The translations under genes and the position numbers were made by a program. A stretch of DNA of 64,000 nt from NCBI RefSeq assembly GCF_029948125.1, contig NZ_JASAMB010000026.1, positions 31,925-95,924 on the forward strand, written 5' to 3'. Source of the stretch: Catellatospora sp. KI3. Lineage in GTDB: Bacteria > Actinomycetota > Actinomycetes > Mycobacteriales > Micromonosporaceae. Shown in pieces: positions 1 to 7,628 of the stretch; positions within the stretch are counted from its first letter, which is position 1, and every line of letters begins with the position of its first letter. Under the pieces are notes generated by a model. The model saw only the letters and a program-made list of their open reading frames with translations. It ran no database searches and was not told the origin of the DNA.

Positions 1-1
1 C

Positions 2-343
2 GACCCGAACGTCAGCCCGCTCGCCGACTCGCAGTGGCGGATCGCGCCGGGGCTGGCCAACCCCGCCAGCGGGTACGTGTCGTTCGAGTCGGTCAACTTC
101 CCGGGCTACTACCTGCGGCACTACAACTACGACTTCGTGCTGGCCCGCAACGACGGCTCGACCCAGTTCGCGGCGGACGCGACGTTCCGGCGGGTCGCCG
201 GGCTGGCCGACGCCTCGGCGGCGTCGTTCCAGTCGTACAACTTCACCAGCCGCTACGTCCGGCACTACAACTACCTGCTGCGGCTCGACCCGGTCAGCAC
301 CGCCGCCGAACGGGCCGACGCCACGTTCCGCGTCACCGGCTGA
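2..343 (+). CDS. AbfB-domain (CBM42) C-terminus of a secreted arabinan-active protein, 5' partial
   Basis: Only the last 113 codons are in the window; the reading frame is open from the first bases. The residues show two copies of the AbfB pattern: SFESVNFPGYYLRHYNY, then SFQSYNFTSRYVRHYNYLL about 50 residues later. Each has the conserved Arg-His-Tyr-Asn strand of the beta-trefoil that binds arabinofuranose side chains (CBM42). In known proteins this domain sits at the C-terminus of alpha-L-arabinofuranosidases and other secreted glycosidases, so the missing part is probably a catalytic domain, though its family cannot be told. An 18-bp hairpin follows the stop. The GH43 enzyme at the other end of the window suggests a general arabinan/xylan role for the region. 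Confidence 0.85.
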   Translation, partial: DPNVSPLADSQWRIAPGLANPASGYVSFESVNFPGYYLRHYNYDFVLARNDGSTQFAADATFRRVAGLADASAASFQSYNFTSRYVRHYNYLLRLDPVSTAAERADATFRVTG

Positions 344-348
344 GCCCG

Positions 349-389
349 GCCGTCGTGCACCCGGCGGACCGCGCCGGGTGCACGACGGC
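349..389. terminator. Bidirectional terminator hairpin between convergent genes
   Basis: Perfect 18-bp inverted repeat, arms 349-366 and 372-389, loop GACCG. It lies between the stops at 343 (+) and 416 (-), so it can serve both genes. There is no U-tract, as is usual for GC-rich actinobacteria. Confidence 0.8.
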
Positions 390-415
390 ACCCGCGCCGA
401 TCAGGAGGCGCGGTC

Positions 416-1342
416 TCAGGACGCGGGCGGGCCGAGGACGACCTGGCCGTGCAGCGGGCCGGCGAGCACGGCCCGCGCGACGACGCCGCCGTCGGGGCGC
501 AGCGTCTCGACCGCGTCGCCGGTGCCGGACAGCAGCAGGTCGTCGGTGGCCCACACCGCGGCCCCCGGGAACGGCACGGCCGTGCCGGTGGCGGTGTCGA
601 CCAGCTCGTACCCCGAGACGGTGATCTCGCGGCGGCCCACCAGCCGGGTCCCGTCGGGCGACCAGGCGAACGGGCCGCCGGGGAAGACCCGCGCCGGCAC
701 GGTACGGGTCGGTGCGCCGGTCTCCGCGTCGAACAGCTGCACGGCCCGCGTGTAATCGTGCGCCTCGCCCGCGGACCGGTCGGTGATCGACAGGGCGACC
801 TCCCGGCCGTCCCGGGTGAACGTGAGGGCGCAGAAGCTGCAGTCGTAGGTGCCGTGGTCGAACCAGTGCTCGGTGCGCTTCGCGGTCTTCGCGTCGATCA
901 CCGCGAAGCCGACGGCGAACGGCTCCTTGCGGCTGACCATGCCGACCAGGCGGGTGCCGTCCGGGGACCAGCGCATGCCGCTGTCCAGCCACAGCTGCAG
1001 GTCGGGGCCCTCGTCGTCGACGAGCATCTGCGCGCCTGCCGCGATCTCCACGATGGTCACGCCGGTGTCGTCCTCGACGGCGTAGCGCCGCCCGGTCGGG
1101 TCGAGCTGGGCGCCCCCGGGCAGTTCCAGCGGGACGTACCGGCTCTGCGCCCGGTCGAGCACCGTGCCCGTGGCCGCGACGACCTGCCAGCCGCCGGCGA
1201 GCTGCTGCGGCGTACCCGAGAGGGTGGACAGCGAGGGCTGCGCCACCGGGTCCGCCGCGGGCGACTGGCCGCCGCAGGCGGCCAGCGAGACGGCGAGGGC
1301 CGCCGCCAGGGTCGTGCCGAGCGCGCCCGACTGCCATTTCAT
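416..1342 (-). CDS. Secreted lipoprotein with WD40/TolB-like beta-propeller repeats
   Basis: A 308-residue protein. The start is the ATG giving MKWQSG, followed by a signal peptide ending in a lipobox (Leu-Ala-Ala-Cys near residue 22), so it should be lipid-anchored outside the membrane. The body has propeller-like repeats containing WSPDGTRLVG twice (WSPDGTRLVGMV and WSPDGTRLVGRR) and FTRDGREVAL, the PD40/TolB-type signature. No catalytic motif is visible. The same strand also encodes a long open frame upstream of this start, but it opposes the gene at 1496 and has no coding character. Function unknown; possibly a binding or sensing lipoprotein. It shares a terminator with the AbfB gene. Confidence 0.75.
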   Translation of the reverse strand: MKWQSGALGTTLAAALAVSLAACGGQSPAADPVAQPSLSTLSGTPQQLAGGWQVVAATGTVLDRAQSRYVPLELPGGAQLDPTGRRYAVEDDTGVTIVEIAAGAQMLVDDEGPDLQLWLDSGMRWSPDGTRLVGMVSRKEPFAVGFAVIDAKTAKRTEHWFDHGTYDCSFCALTFTRDGREVALSITDRSAGEAHDYTRAVQLFDAETGAPTRTVPARVFPGGPFAWSPDGTRLVGRREITVSGYELVDTATGTAVPFPGAAVWATDDLLLSGTGDAVETLRPDGGVVARAVLAGPLHGQVVLGPPAS

Positions 1343-1495
1343 GTCTGCTCCCCGTGGTCGGTGTCGCGGGGGACGGCATGGCGCCGGAGGGTCGGCGCCC
1401 CCGCGCCGCGAGCCAGGATAGACGTCCTCGGCCGGGCATGCCGCACCCGCCGGGCGGCGGTGGCACCCCGCGGCGCGGACGTGCTCGGTAACCTG

Positions 1496-2569
1496 ATGCC
1501 GTCGACGAGAGGCGTGATCGTGGCGGTGTTGCGGGCGACGCGGGAACTGCTGGACCGGTGTGCCGGCGCCTCGGGCGCCCTGCCGTGGCGGTGGGAGTCG
1601 ACGGTCGTCGAGGTCATCGTGCGCCGCGGCTCCCGATCGGACGCGCAGGCGCTGCTGGGGACGTTCCTGGACGATCCGGAGGCACGTCGGCGGCTGGTGC
1701 CCGTGCTCGCCCAGCATGGCGACCGGGCGACGGCCGAGCGGCTGGCGGGGGCGTGCCTGGCGGCGGGGCGACTGCGCGCGGAGGCGCCGCCGGAGGTGCT
1801 GCACGCGCTCGGCCTGCTGGGCTACGAGCCCGCCGAGCCGGTGCTGTGGGGGCACCTCGAAGGTACGTACGACGAGGCGACCAACGCGGCGTTCGGGCTG
1901 CTCCACCTGCCCTGCCACGGCCTGCGCACCGAGATCGCCCAGGCGCTGGAGCGGCACTGCGGCGCCCACCTCTTCCCGGAGTTCCTGCCCGTGCTGGCGA
2001 CCAAGACGGGTGATCCGTCCTGGCTGGACCGGCTGGTCGCGTGGGGCGACGGGGCGGCCTCGACCGACTGCAACGGCGGACTGATCCTCGGGATCGCGCT
2101 GCACGGCCGGCGTGCTCGGGCGGAGTTCACCCGGCTGCTGTGGGACCCGTGGTGGGAGGCGTACGGCGGCGGCACCGGGTCCGACCGCTGGGCCTACGCG
2201 GGCGCCCGCGTGCTGGGCCTGACCATGTCCGAGCTGTACGCCGACCTGACCGCCCGGCTCGCCTCGGACGCCGGCGCGCGGGACAAGGAGCACGGCCTGC
2301 GGACGTTCACCGCGCTGCTGGAGCACTGGACCAGCCGCCCCTGGCTCGGCGTGAGCGCGGCACCGGACCCCGCCGAAACCTGCGCCGAACTGCTCGGGCA
2401 GCTGTTCGACTGGTCCACCCCGCACCGGGACGACTCCGTGATCGGGCTCGCCGGCGCCGTCCTCGACCGCGACGACCCCGTGCTCGCCCGGCTCCACGGA
2501 CTCGAGCACGAGCTGCAGGTACGGGCCGGGCACGAGCTGGAGCTACAGAGCCTCTTGCAGAACCTTTGA
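1496..2569 (+). CDS. Uncharacterised soluble protein, probably helical-repeat
   Basis: A 357-residue protein if it starts at the ATG at 1496. A GTG at 1520 has a better-placed GAGAGG upstream, so the true start may be 24 nt later. No signal peptide or membrane segment is seen. The sequence is rich in Leu/Ala/Glu helices with a recurring spacing like HEAT-type repeats (for example LLGTFLDDPEARRRLVPVL and VLHALGLLGYEPAEPVLWGH), and several conserved-looking Trp/Cys/His residues in the middle (HLPCHGL, LWDPWWEAY). I do not recognise the family. It is a single gene between the lipoprotein and a gene remnant. Confidence 0.6.
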   Translation: MPSTRGVIVAVLRATRELLDRCAGASGALPWRWESTVVEVIVRRGSRSDAQALLGTFLDDPEARRRLVPVLAQHGDRATAERLAGACLAAGRLRAEAPPEVLHALGLLGYEPAEPVLWGHLEGTYDEATNAAFGLLHLPCHGLRTEIAQALERHCGAHLFPEFLPVLATKTGDPSWLDRLVAWGDGAASTDCNGGLILGIALHGRRARAEFTRLLWDPWWEAYGGGTGSDRWAYAGARVLGLTMSELYADLTARLASDAGARDKEHGLRTFTALLEHWTSRPWLGVSAAPDPAETCAELLGQLFDWSTPHRDDSVIGLAGAVLDRDDPVLARLHGLEHELQVRAGHELELQSLLQNL

Positions 2570-2589
2570 AGAATCCGTACAGACCGTGA

Positions 2590-2751
2590 CCCGACGCTGG
2601 CTCCCATGCGCAAGATGGTGGTGTTAGCCGACCCGGAGATCGGACCATCGACCGGTTCATCAACTACAACAGCAACAACGACGGCAAGTGGGGCCTGGAC
2701 CCCTGGTACCTCACCGGCAGCCCCGGCATCACCACCAGCGTGCAGGGCTGA
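2590..2751 (+). pseudogene. 3' remnant of a secreted-protein gene
   Basis: After an in-frame stop just upstream, codons from about 2641 to the TGA at 2749-2751 encode RTIDRFINYNSNNDGKWGLD and then PWYLTGSPGITTSVQG. The Asn/Gly/Trp-rich composition is typical of the end of an extracellular enzyme or repeat protein. A perfect 14-bp terminator hairpin sits right behind it. No start codon or ribosome site fits so short a product. I read it as the surviving tail of a decayed or deleted gene; the family is unknown. Confidence 0.4.
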
Positions 2752-2767
2752 ACCGCACCACCGCTGC

Positions 2768-2799
2768 GCCGCCGCGGGCCGTCTCCGGCCCGCGGCGGC
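2768..2799 (+). terminator. Terminator hairpin after the gene remnant
   Basis: Perfect 14-bp inverted repeat, arms 2768-2781 and 2786-2799, loop TCTC. It lies 17 nt after the remnant's stop and also lies just downstream of the minus-strand reductase gene (stop at 2853), so it could act in both directions. Confidence 0.7.
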
Positions 2800-2852
2800 T
2801 CACGTTCGCCGCCTGCTGTCAGCGCGCCCCGTTCATGTCCGTACGATCCCGG

Positions 2853-3434
2853 TCAACGGCGCACCCGATAGCGCAGGTGAAGCACCCGTTCGCCCTGAAC
2901 GACGACGTCTGGGCCGTCGAGCAGGTGCTGCGCGTCGACGGAGCCGAAGTAGCGCTTGCCGGACCCGAGCACGACGGGTGCGACGTCCATGCGTACCTCG
3001 TCGACCCAGCCTGCGGCGAGCGCCTGGCCGCCGACGTCGCCGGCGGTGACCTCGACCGTGCGGTCACCGGCAAGCTCCCGCGCCTTGGCCACGGCCGCCT
3101 CGATGCCGTCGACGAAGTGAAACGGCGCCTGGAGGTCCCAGCCCTCGGGCGCACCACGATGGCTCACCACGACCACATGGTCGATCCCACTCGGAGGCGT
3201 CCCATCCCAGCCGTCGGTGATGTCGAAGGCGTGACGGCCGGCGATGGTCACCCCGACCTCGTCCCAGTACGGCCGGACGTAGTCGAACGAAGCCTGCGAC
3301 ACCTTCAGCACGCCACTGCCGTCCAGTGGCACGTCACCGCTGACCAGCCACTCGAAGAGCGGACCGGGATCGTCGTTCTCAGCCGCGATGAAACCGTCTA
3401 CCGAGACCGACGCGTTCAGGACGATCTTGCCCAT
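2853..3434 (-). CDS. RibD C-terminal/dihydrofolate-reductase-like oxidoreductase
   Basis: A 193-residue cytoplasmic protein. The start is the ATG giving MGKIVLNASVSVDGFIA, with AGGAGGAG just upstream. That N-terminus is the signature of the RibD_C/DHFR-like family (first strand, then S-x-DG-x-I/A). Other family marks are the central GRHAFDITDGWDG segment and the C-terminal GDVGGQALAAGWVDEVRMDV and PVVLGSGKRYF stretches, which form the NADPH fold. Members reduce pterin- or pyrimidine-like substrates; the substrate here is unknown. It lies 63 nt downstream of the AraC-type gene on the same strand and is probably co-transcribed with it. Confidence 0.88.
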   Translation of the reverse strand: MGKIVLNASVSVDGFIAAENDDPGPLFEWLVSGDVPLDGSGVLKVSQASFDYVRPYWDEVGVTIAGRHAFDITDGWDGTPPSGIDHVVVVSHRGAPEGWDLQAPFHFVDGIEAAVAKARELAGDRTVEVTAGDVGGQALAAGWVDEVRMDVAPVVLGSGKRYFGSVDAQHLLDGPDVVVQGERVLHLRYRVRR

Positions 3435-3497
3435 GGACTCCTCCTCTGTTCGAAGTCCCAAGTCTCATGCGGTGTGAGCTGCGGCTCTTGTACGAAA

Positions 3498-4337
3498 TCA
3501 ATCGGCTGGGAGCGGCCAGCCGTCCAGGGCGTGATCGGGATGATCGCGCAGGAACCGCCGCCGGGCTTCGGCGTACCGGGTGGGCGTGAGCCCGGTGAAC
3601 TCCCGGAACTCGCGCACGAAGTGGGCCTGGTCGAAGTAGCCCGCGTCGGCGGCGACCTCTCCCCAGTCGATCGGTGCGGCGACGTCGAGCGCCAGCACGG
3701 CGGAGCTGAAGCGGTAGCTGCGAGCCAGCCGCTTCGGCGTGACACCGATTACGGCCTTGAACCGCTTCGCCAGGTACGTGCTGCTGGCGCGGGCCGCCAC
3801 ACCGATGTCGCTGATCGGCACCGCCCCGCCGGTCGCCGCGATGGCGCTGCTCATCTGGCGGACCAGGTCGAGACCGTCGATCACCCGCAGCCGTCGCACC
3901 AGTTCCTCTTCGAGCAACATCAGCATTTCGTGAGGTGTGTCCGCCAGGGTCAGTCGGTGTCGCAGCGCAGCGACAGCGGGCTGGCCCCAGATCTGCTCCA
4001 CTGTCGCAGGCCGGTCGCACAACTCGGCCGCGGGCATCGGCAGGAGCGGTGCCAGGCCCCACGGCCTGAAGTGGGCGCCCACGGACCGGGTCGGGGTCGG
4101 GTAGCCGAACTCCCACGCCCGCGTGGGCGTGGTGACCGCGCAGCCGTCGGCGTACTCCACGGCTGCTACGTCGGTGCCCGCACGGATGAGGAACGGCGCC
4201 CCGAGGTTGACGATGAGCAACGGCGCGGGCGCCGCCGGCAGCATCAACCGGGAGTACGGCGGGGCGCCTTCCAGGTAGTAGAGGTCGTCGATCAGCCCGT
4301 CCAGCGGCGGACCGGGCACCCTGGACACATACTCCAC
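3498..4337 (-). CDS. AraC-family transcriptional regulator
   Basis: A 279-residue protein. The N-terminal about 150 residues form a DUF6597-like sensor region (MEYVSRVPGPPLDGLIDDLYYLEG). The C-terminal about 100 residues are the AraC double helix-turn-helix: ISDIGVAARASSTYLAKRFKAV, then AGYFDQAHFVREFREFTGLTPTRY, which matches the second-helix consensus. It likely controls the reductase gene immediately downstream. No operator could be assigned. Confidence 0.88.
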   Translation of the reverse strand: MEYVSRVPGPPLDGLIDDLYYLEGAPPYSRLMLPAAPAPLLIVNLGAPFLIRAGTDVAAVEYADGCAVTTPTRAWEFGYPTPTRSVGAHFRPWGLAPLLPMPAAELCDRPATVEQIWGQPAVAALRHRLTLADTPHEMLMLLEEELVRRLRVIDGLDLVRQMSSAIAATGGAVPISDIGVAARASSTYLAKRFKAVIGVTPKRLARSYRFSSAVLALDVAAPIDWGEVAADAGYFDQAHFVREFREFTGLTPTRYAEARRRFLRDHPDHALDGWPLPAD

Positions 4338-4379
4338 CCCGACATCATCGCCGACGGCCCGGCCGGCATCAGACGAACG

Positions 4380-4421
4380 CCGTCCGCGGGCCGGGGCACT
4401 GGAGCCCCGACCCGCGGACGG
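4380..4421 (-). terminator. Terminator hairpin after the ABC transporter operon
   Basis: Near-perfect 17-18-bp inverted repeat, arms about 4380-4397 and 4404-4421 with one mismatch. It lies 18 nt beyond the stop of the solute-binding protein gene and upstream of the AraC gene, separating the two transcripts. Confidence 0.7.
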
Positions 4422-4438
4422 ATGACGCTGGAGGGTGG

Positions 4439-5761
4439 CTAGGCGACCGGGATCGCCTGGTTCTTCAGGGTCTGGATCGTGTACGCCTGCGCGGCGGTGA
4501 GCGCGTCGAGCAGGGTGCCCTTGCCGGAGACGGCGGCCTTGAAGCCGTCGGAGGCGTTGGCGTAGGTGGCCGTCATGCTCGGTCCCCAGGTGAACCCGGA
4601 CGGGACCTGCGTGGAGGCCTTGGCGAACACCTCGTAGATCTTCTGGTCGCCGTAGAAGGCGACACCGTCGGCCAGGGCGGGCAGGTTCGCGCCCGCCTTG
4701 GTGGCGGGGTACAGGTTGGCCTTCTGGTTGAGCAGGGTGAGCGCCTCGTCACTGGAGTTCAGCCAGAGGGCGAACTTGGCGGCCTCGTACGGGTGCTTGG
4801 AGGTCTTGAACACCGCCGTGGACGAGCCGCCCCAGTTGCCCGCGCTGGCCTGCGCGCCGTCCCACTGCGGCATCGGGGCGACGCGCCACTTGCCCGCGGT
4901 CTTGGGCGCGCCGCTGGCGATCGAGTTGGCGCCCCAGACCGCGGAGACCCAGGTCCAGGCCTGGTCGGTGTTGTAGGCGTTGTCCCACTCGGTGGTCCAC
5001 GGCGGCACCGACGACACCAGCTTGCGGTCGATCAGGTCCTGCCAGTACTGCGCGACCTTCGTGGTGCCCGGGTCGGCGAGGCTGACCGTCCACTTCTGCC
5101 CGTCGTTGCCGAACCAGTGGCCGCCGGCCTGCCAGGCGAGCCCGGCGAACTGGTTGATGTCGCTCTGCGAGAAGTTGGTGATGTAGCCGCCGGCCGCCTT
5201 GACCTTCTCCGCCGCGGCCGCGTACTCCTGCCAGGTGGCCGGCACGGCGATGCCGGCCTTGTCGAACAGGTCGGCGCGGTAGAACAGCGCCATGGGTCCG
5301 GTGTCCTGCGGCACGCCGTACGCGGAGCCGGCGTCGCCGAGGCTGACCTGGTCCCAGGTCCAGGGCACGAACTGGTCCTTGGCCTTGGCGACGATGTCGC
5401 AGGCGCCCAGGTCGAACAGGCCGTCCTGCACGCGGAACCCGGGCAGGGCGTCGTACTCGATCTGGCCGAGGTCGGGGGCGTTGCCCGCCTTGAGCTGGTT
5501 AAAGAAGTTCTGGTACGTGCCGCCGTTGCCGTTCGGGCCGGTCTGCACCTTCACCTGGATGTCGGGGTTCTTGGCGTTCCAGGCCTGGACGACCTCCTCG
5601 ATGCCGGGGATCCAGGAGGTGAAGGTCAGGGTGACCGGTCCGCCGCCGGACGGCGCGCACGCCGACGCCGGGTTCTGGGCGGGGGTGTCGGTGGTGGAGC
5701 AGGCGGTGAGGGCGACCGCTGAGGTCAGCAGCACGCCTATGGTGCGCAGGAACGCGCTCAT
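4439..5761 (-). CDS. ABC sugar transporter, extracellular solute-binding lipoprotein
   Basis: A 440-residue protein. The start is the ATG giving MSAFLRTIG, with AAAGGA seven bases upstream. A signal peptide ends in a lipobox (Leu-Thr-Ala-Cys), so the protein is anchored outside the membrane. The body is the cluster-B/family 1 sugar-binding fold: VTLTFTSWIPGIEEVVQAWN at the mature N-terminus, APDLGQIEYDALPGF, and GNWGGSSTAVFKTSKHPYEAAKFALWL near the C-terminus. It delivers an oligosaccharide to the two permeases encoded just upstream. The GH42 enzyme in the operon points to a beta-galactoside or galactan oligomer. The binding protein is last in the operon, whereas it usually comes first. Confidence 0.92.
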   Translation of the reverse strand: MSAFLRTIGVLLTSAVALTACSTTDTPAQNPASACAPSGGGPVTLTFTSWIPGIEEVVQAWNAKNPDIQVKVQTGPNGNGGTYQNFFNQLKAGNAPDLGQIEYDALPGFRVQDGLFDLGACDIVAKAKDQFVPWTWDQVSLGDAGSAYGVPQDTGPMALFYRADLFDKAGIAVPATWQEYAAAAEKVKAAGGYITNFSQSDINQFAGLAWQAGGHWFGNDGQKWTVSLADPGTTKVAQYWQDLIDRKLVSSVPPWTTEWDNAYNTDQAWTWVSAVWGANSIASGAPKTAGKWRVAPMPQWDGAQASAGNWGGSSTAVFKTSKHPYEAAKFALWLNSSDEALTLLNQKANLYPATKAGANLPALADGVAFYGDQKIYEVFAKASTQVPSGFTWGPSMTATYANASDGFKAAVSGKGTLLDALTAAQAYTIQTLKNQAIPVA

Positions 5762-5802
5762 CAGGACATCCTTTCGAGGGGTTGGTGAGGTGGAACGGGT
5801 GG

Positions 5803-6693
5803 TCACTTGACCGCGCCGGTGCTGATTCCGGTGCGCCAGAAGCGCTGGAGCAGCAGGAAGGCGACGGCGAGGGGTGTGATGGAGATCAGCGAGCCGACGA
5901 TGACCATGCCGCGCAGCTCGGGGACCTGGGCGATCTGCGTGTTCCAGGTGTAGAGGCCGAGGGTGACCGGGAAGAGCCGCTCGTCGCTGAGCATGATCAG
6001 CGGCAGCAGGAAGTTGTTCCAGACGGCCACGAAGTGGAACAGGAAGATCGTCACGAGTGCCGGGGCCATCAGCCGGGCGGAGATGGTGAAGAAGGTGCGG
6101 ACCTCGCCGGCGCCGTCGATGCGGGAGGCCTCCAGCAGCCCGTCGGGGACGCCCGCGGCGGCGTAGACCCTGGCCAGGTACACCCCGAACGGGTTGACCA
6201 GGCTGGGCAGGAAGACCGCCCAGAAGGTGTTGGTCGCGTGGACCTGGCTGAAGATGAGGAACAGCGGCAGCGCCAGCGCGGTCGCCGGGACCAGCACCCC
6301 GCTGAGCACCACGTTGAAGATGAGCTCACGGCCGGGGAAGCGGTACTTGGCCAGCGCGTACCCGCACATGGCTGCCAGCAGCGTGCCCAGCAGCGCGGCG
6401 CCCGCGGTGTAGGCGAGGCTGTTGAGCGTCCAGCGCAGGAACAGCCCGTCGCGGTAGCTCATCAGCTCGCCGAGGTTGTCCAGCAGCCGGAAGTCGGCGA
6501 ACCAGAGCGAGTCGGTGCCGGTGAACTGCTCGCGGCTCTTGGTCGCGCCGACGAGCAGCCACCACAGCGGCAGCAGGAAGTAGACGGTGCAGACGCCCAT
6601 GATGAGCATGGCCGCCGAGCGGGGCAGGACGCTGCCGCGTTCGCGCGGCCGGGTCTCGGCGGGGGTGACGATCGCGGTCGGGGCAGTGGTCAC
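5803..6693 (-). CDS. ABC sugar transporter permease (MalG-type)
   Basis: A 296-residue membrane protein. The GTG start overlaps the stop of the upstream permease (GTGA), with AGGAG eight bases before it. Six hydrophobic segments are visible, starting with AAMLIMGVCTVYFLLPLWWLL. The EAA loop that contacts the ATPase is present as LLEASRIDGAGEVRTFFTISARLMAPAL. No ATP-binding subunit is encoded nearby, so a shared MsiK-type ATPase elsewhere is inferred, as is common in actinobacteria. Translationally coupled to the upstream permease. Confidence 0.93.
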   Translation of the reverse strand: MTTAPTAIVTPAETRPRERGSVLPRSAAMLIMGVCTVYFLLPLWWLLVGATKSREQFTGTDSLWFADFRLLDNLGELMSYRDGLFLRWTLNSLAYTAGAALLGTLLAAMCGYALAKYRFPGRELIFNVVLSGVLVPATALALPLFLIFSQVHATNTFWAVFLPSLVNPFGVYLARVYAAAGVPDGLLEASRIDGAGEVRTFFTISARLMAPALVTIFLFHFVAVWNNFLLPLIMLSDERLFPVTLGLYTWNTQIAQVPELRGMVIVGSLISITPLAVAFLLLQRFWRTGISTGAVK

Positions 6694-7628
6694 GGGTTGC
6701 TCCTGCGCTGTGCGGTCTTGAGGAAGGCGAAGGAGAGGACGAAGGTCGTCAGCGCCAGCACCACGGAGAACGCGGCCGCCAGGTGGAAGTTCGGGATCGA
6801 CGACAGCGACAGCACCGTGAGGTTGGGCGTGTAGGTGCTCGACACGGCGGAGCTGAAGCTGCGGAAGACCTGGGGTTCGGACAGCAGCTGCAGGGTGCCG
6901 ATGATGGAGAAGACAGCGGTGAGCACGATCGCCGGGCGGACCATCGGGATCTTGATGGACCAGGCGATGCGCAGGCGGCCCGCACCGTCGAGCCGGGCGG
7001 CCTCGTACATCTCGGTGGGGATCGACATCAGGGCCGAGTAGATGATCAGCATGTTGTAGCCGACGTAGACCCAGGTGACGACGTTGGCGATGGACCACAG
7101 CACGGTGTCGGCCGACAGCAGGTCGAACGTGCTGGTGATCGGCTTGAGCGGCGACAGGTTGGGCGAGTAGAGAAAGCCCCACATGATGGCGGCGACGACG
7201 CCGGGCACGGCGTAGGGCACGAAGAAGGCCAGCCGGAAGAAGCGGCGGCCGGTCACCAGGCCCGAGTCGAGGAGCAGCGCCAGGGCCAGGGCGAGGCCGA
7301 GCATGACCGGCACCTGGATCGCGCCGAAGGCCAGCATGCGGCCGACCGACCGCCAGAACGGCCCGTCGCTGAACACCAGCCGGTACTGGGTGAGGCCGCC
7401 GAAGACCTCCTGGGCGGGGCCGTAGGTGCCGGTGCGCTGCACGGTGTACAGCGACTGCACCACCGCGTAGACGATCGGGACGAGGTAGAACAGCAGGAAC
7501 AGGACGGCGAACGGGCCGACGAACACGGCGGCGGCGCGGGCGTACCGGATGCGCCCGCGCCGGGCCGGGGTACGCGCGGGCGGCCGGTCCTGCGCCAGGG
7601 GCTCGGTGGTGGTGGCGAGCTGCGTCAT
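6690..7628 (-). CDS. ABC sugar transporter permease (MalF-type)
   Basis: A 312-residue membrane protein with six predicted helices, beginning with VFVGPFAVLFLLFYLVPIVY. The EAA loop reads YEAARLDGAGRLRIAWSIKI. Its ATG overlaps the stop of the GH42 gene by four bases (ATGA), so enzyme and importer are translationally coupled. It pairs with the MalG-type permease that follows. Confidence 0.93.
   Translation of the reverse strand: MTQLATTTEPLAQDRPPARTPARRGRIRYARAAAVFVGPFAVLFLLFYLVPIVYAVVQSLYTVQRTGTYGPAQEVFGGLTQYRLVFSDGPFWRSVGRMLAFGAIQVPVMLGLALALALLLDSGLVTGRRFFRLAFFVPYAVPGVVAAIMWGFLYSPNLSPLKPITSTFDLLSADTVLWSIANVVTWVYVGYNMLIIYSALMSIPTEMYEAARLDGAGRLRIAWSIKIPMVRPAIVLTAVFSIIGTLQLLSEPQVFRSFSSAVSSTYTPNLTVLSLSSIPNFHLAAAFSVVLALTTFVLSFAFLKTAQRRSNP

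Noticed and set aside
1343..2533. Long minus-strand open frame upstream of the lipoprotein
   Set aside because: It is the antisense shadow of the gene at 1496-2569, lacks coding bias, and the lipoprotein has its own start and signal peptide at 1342.
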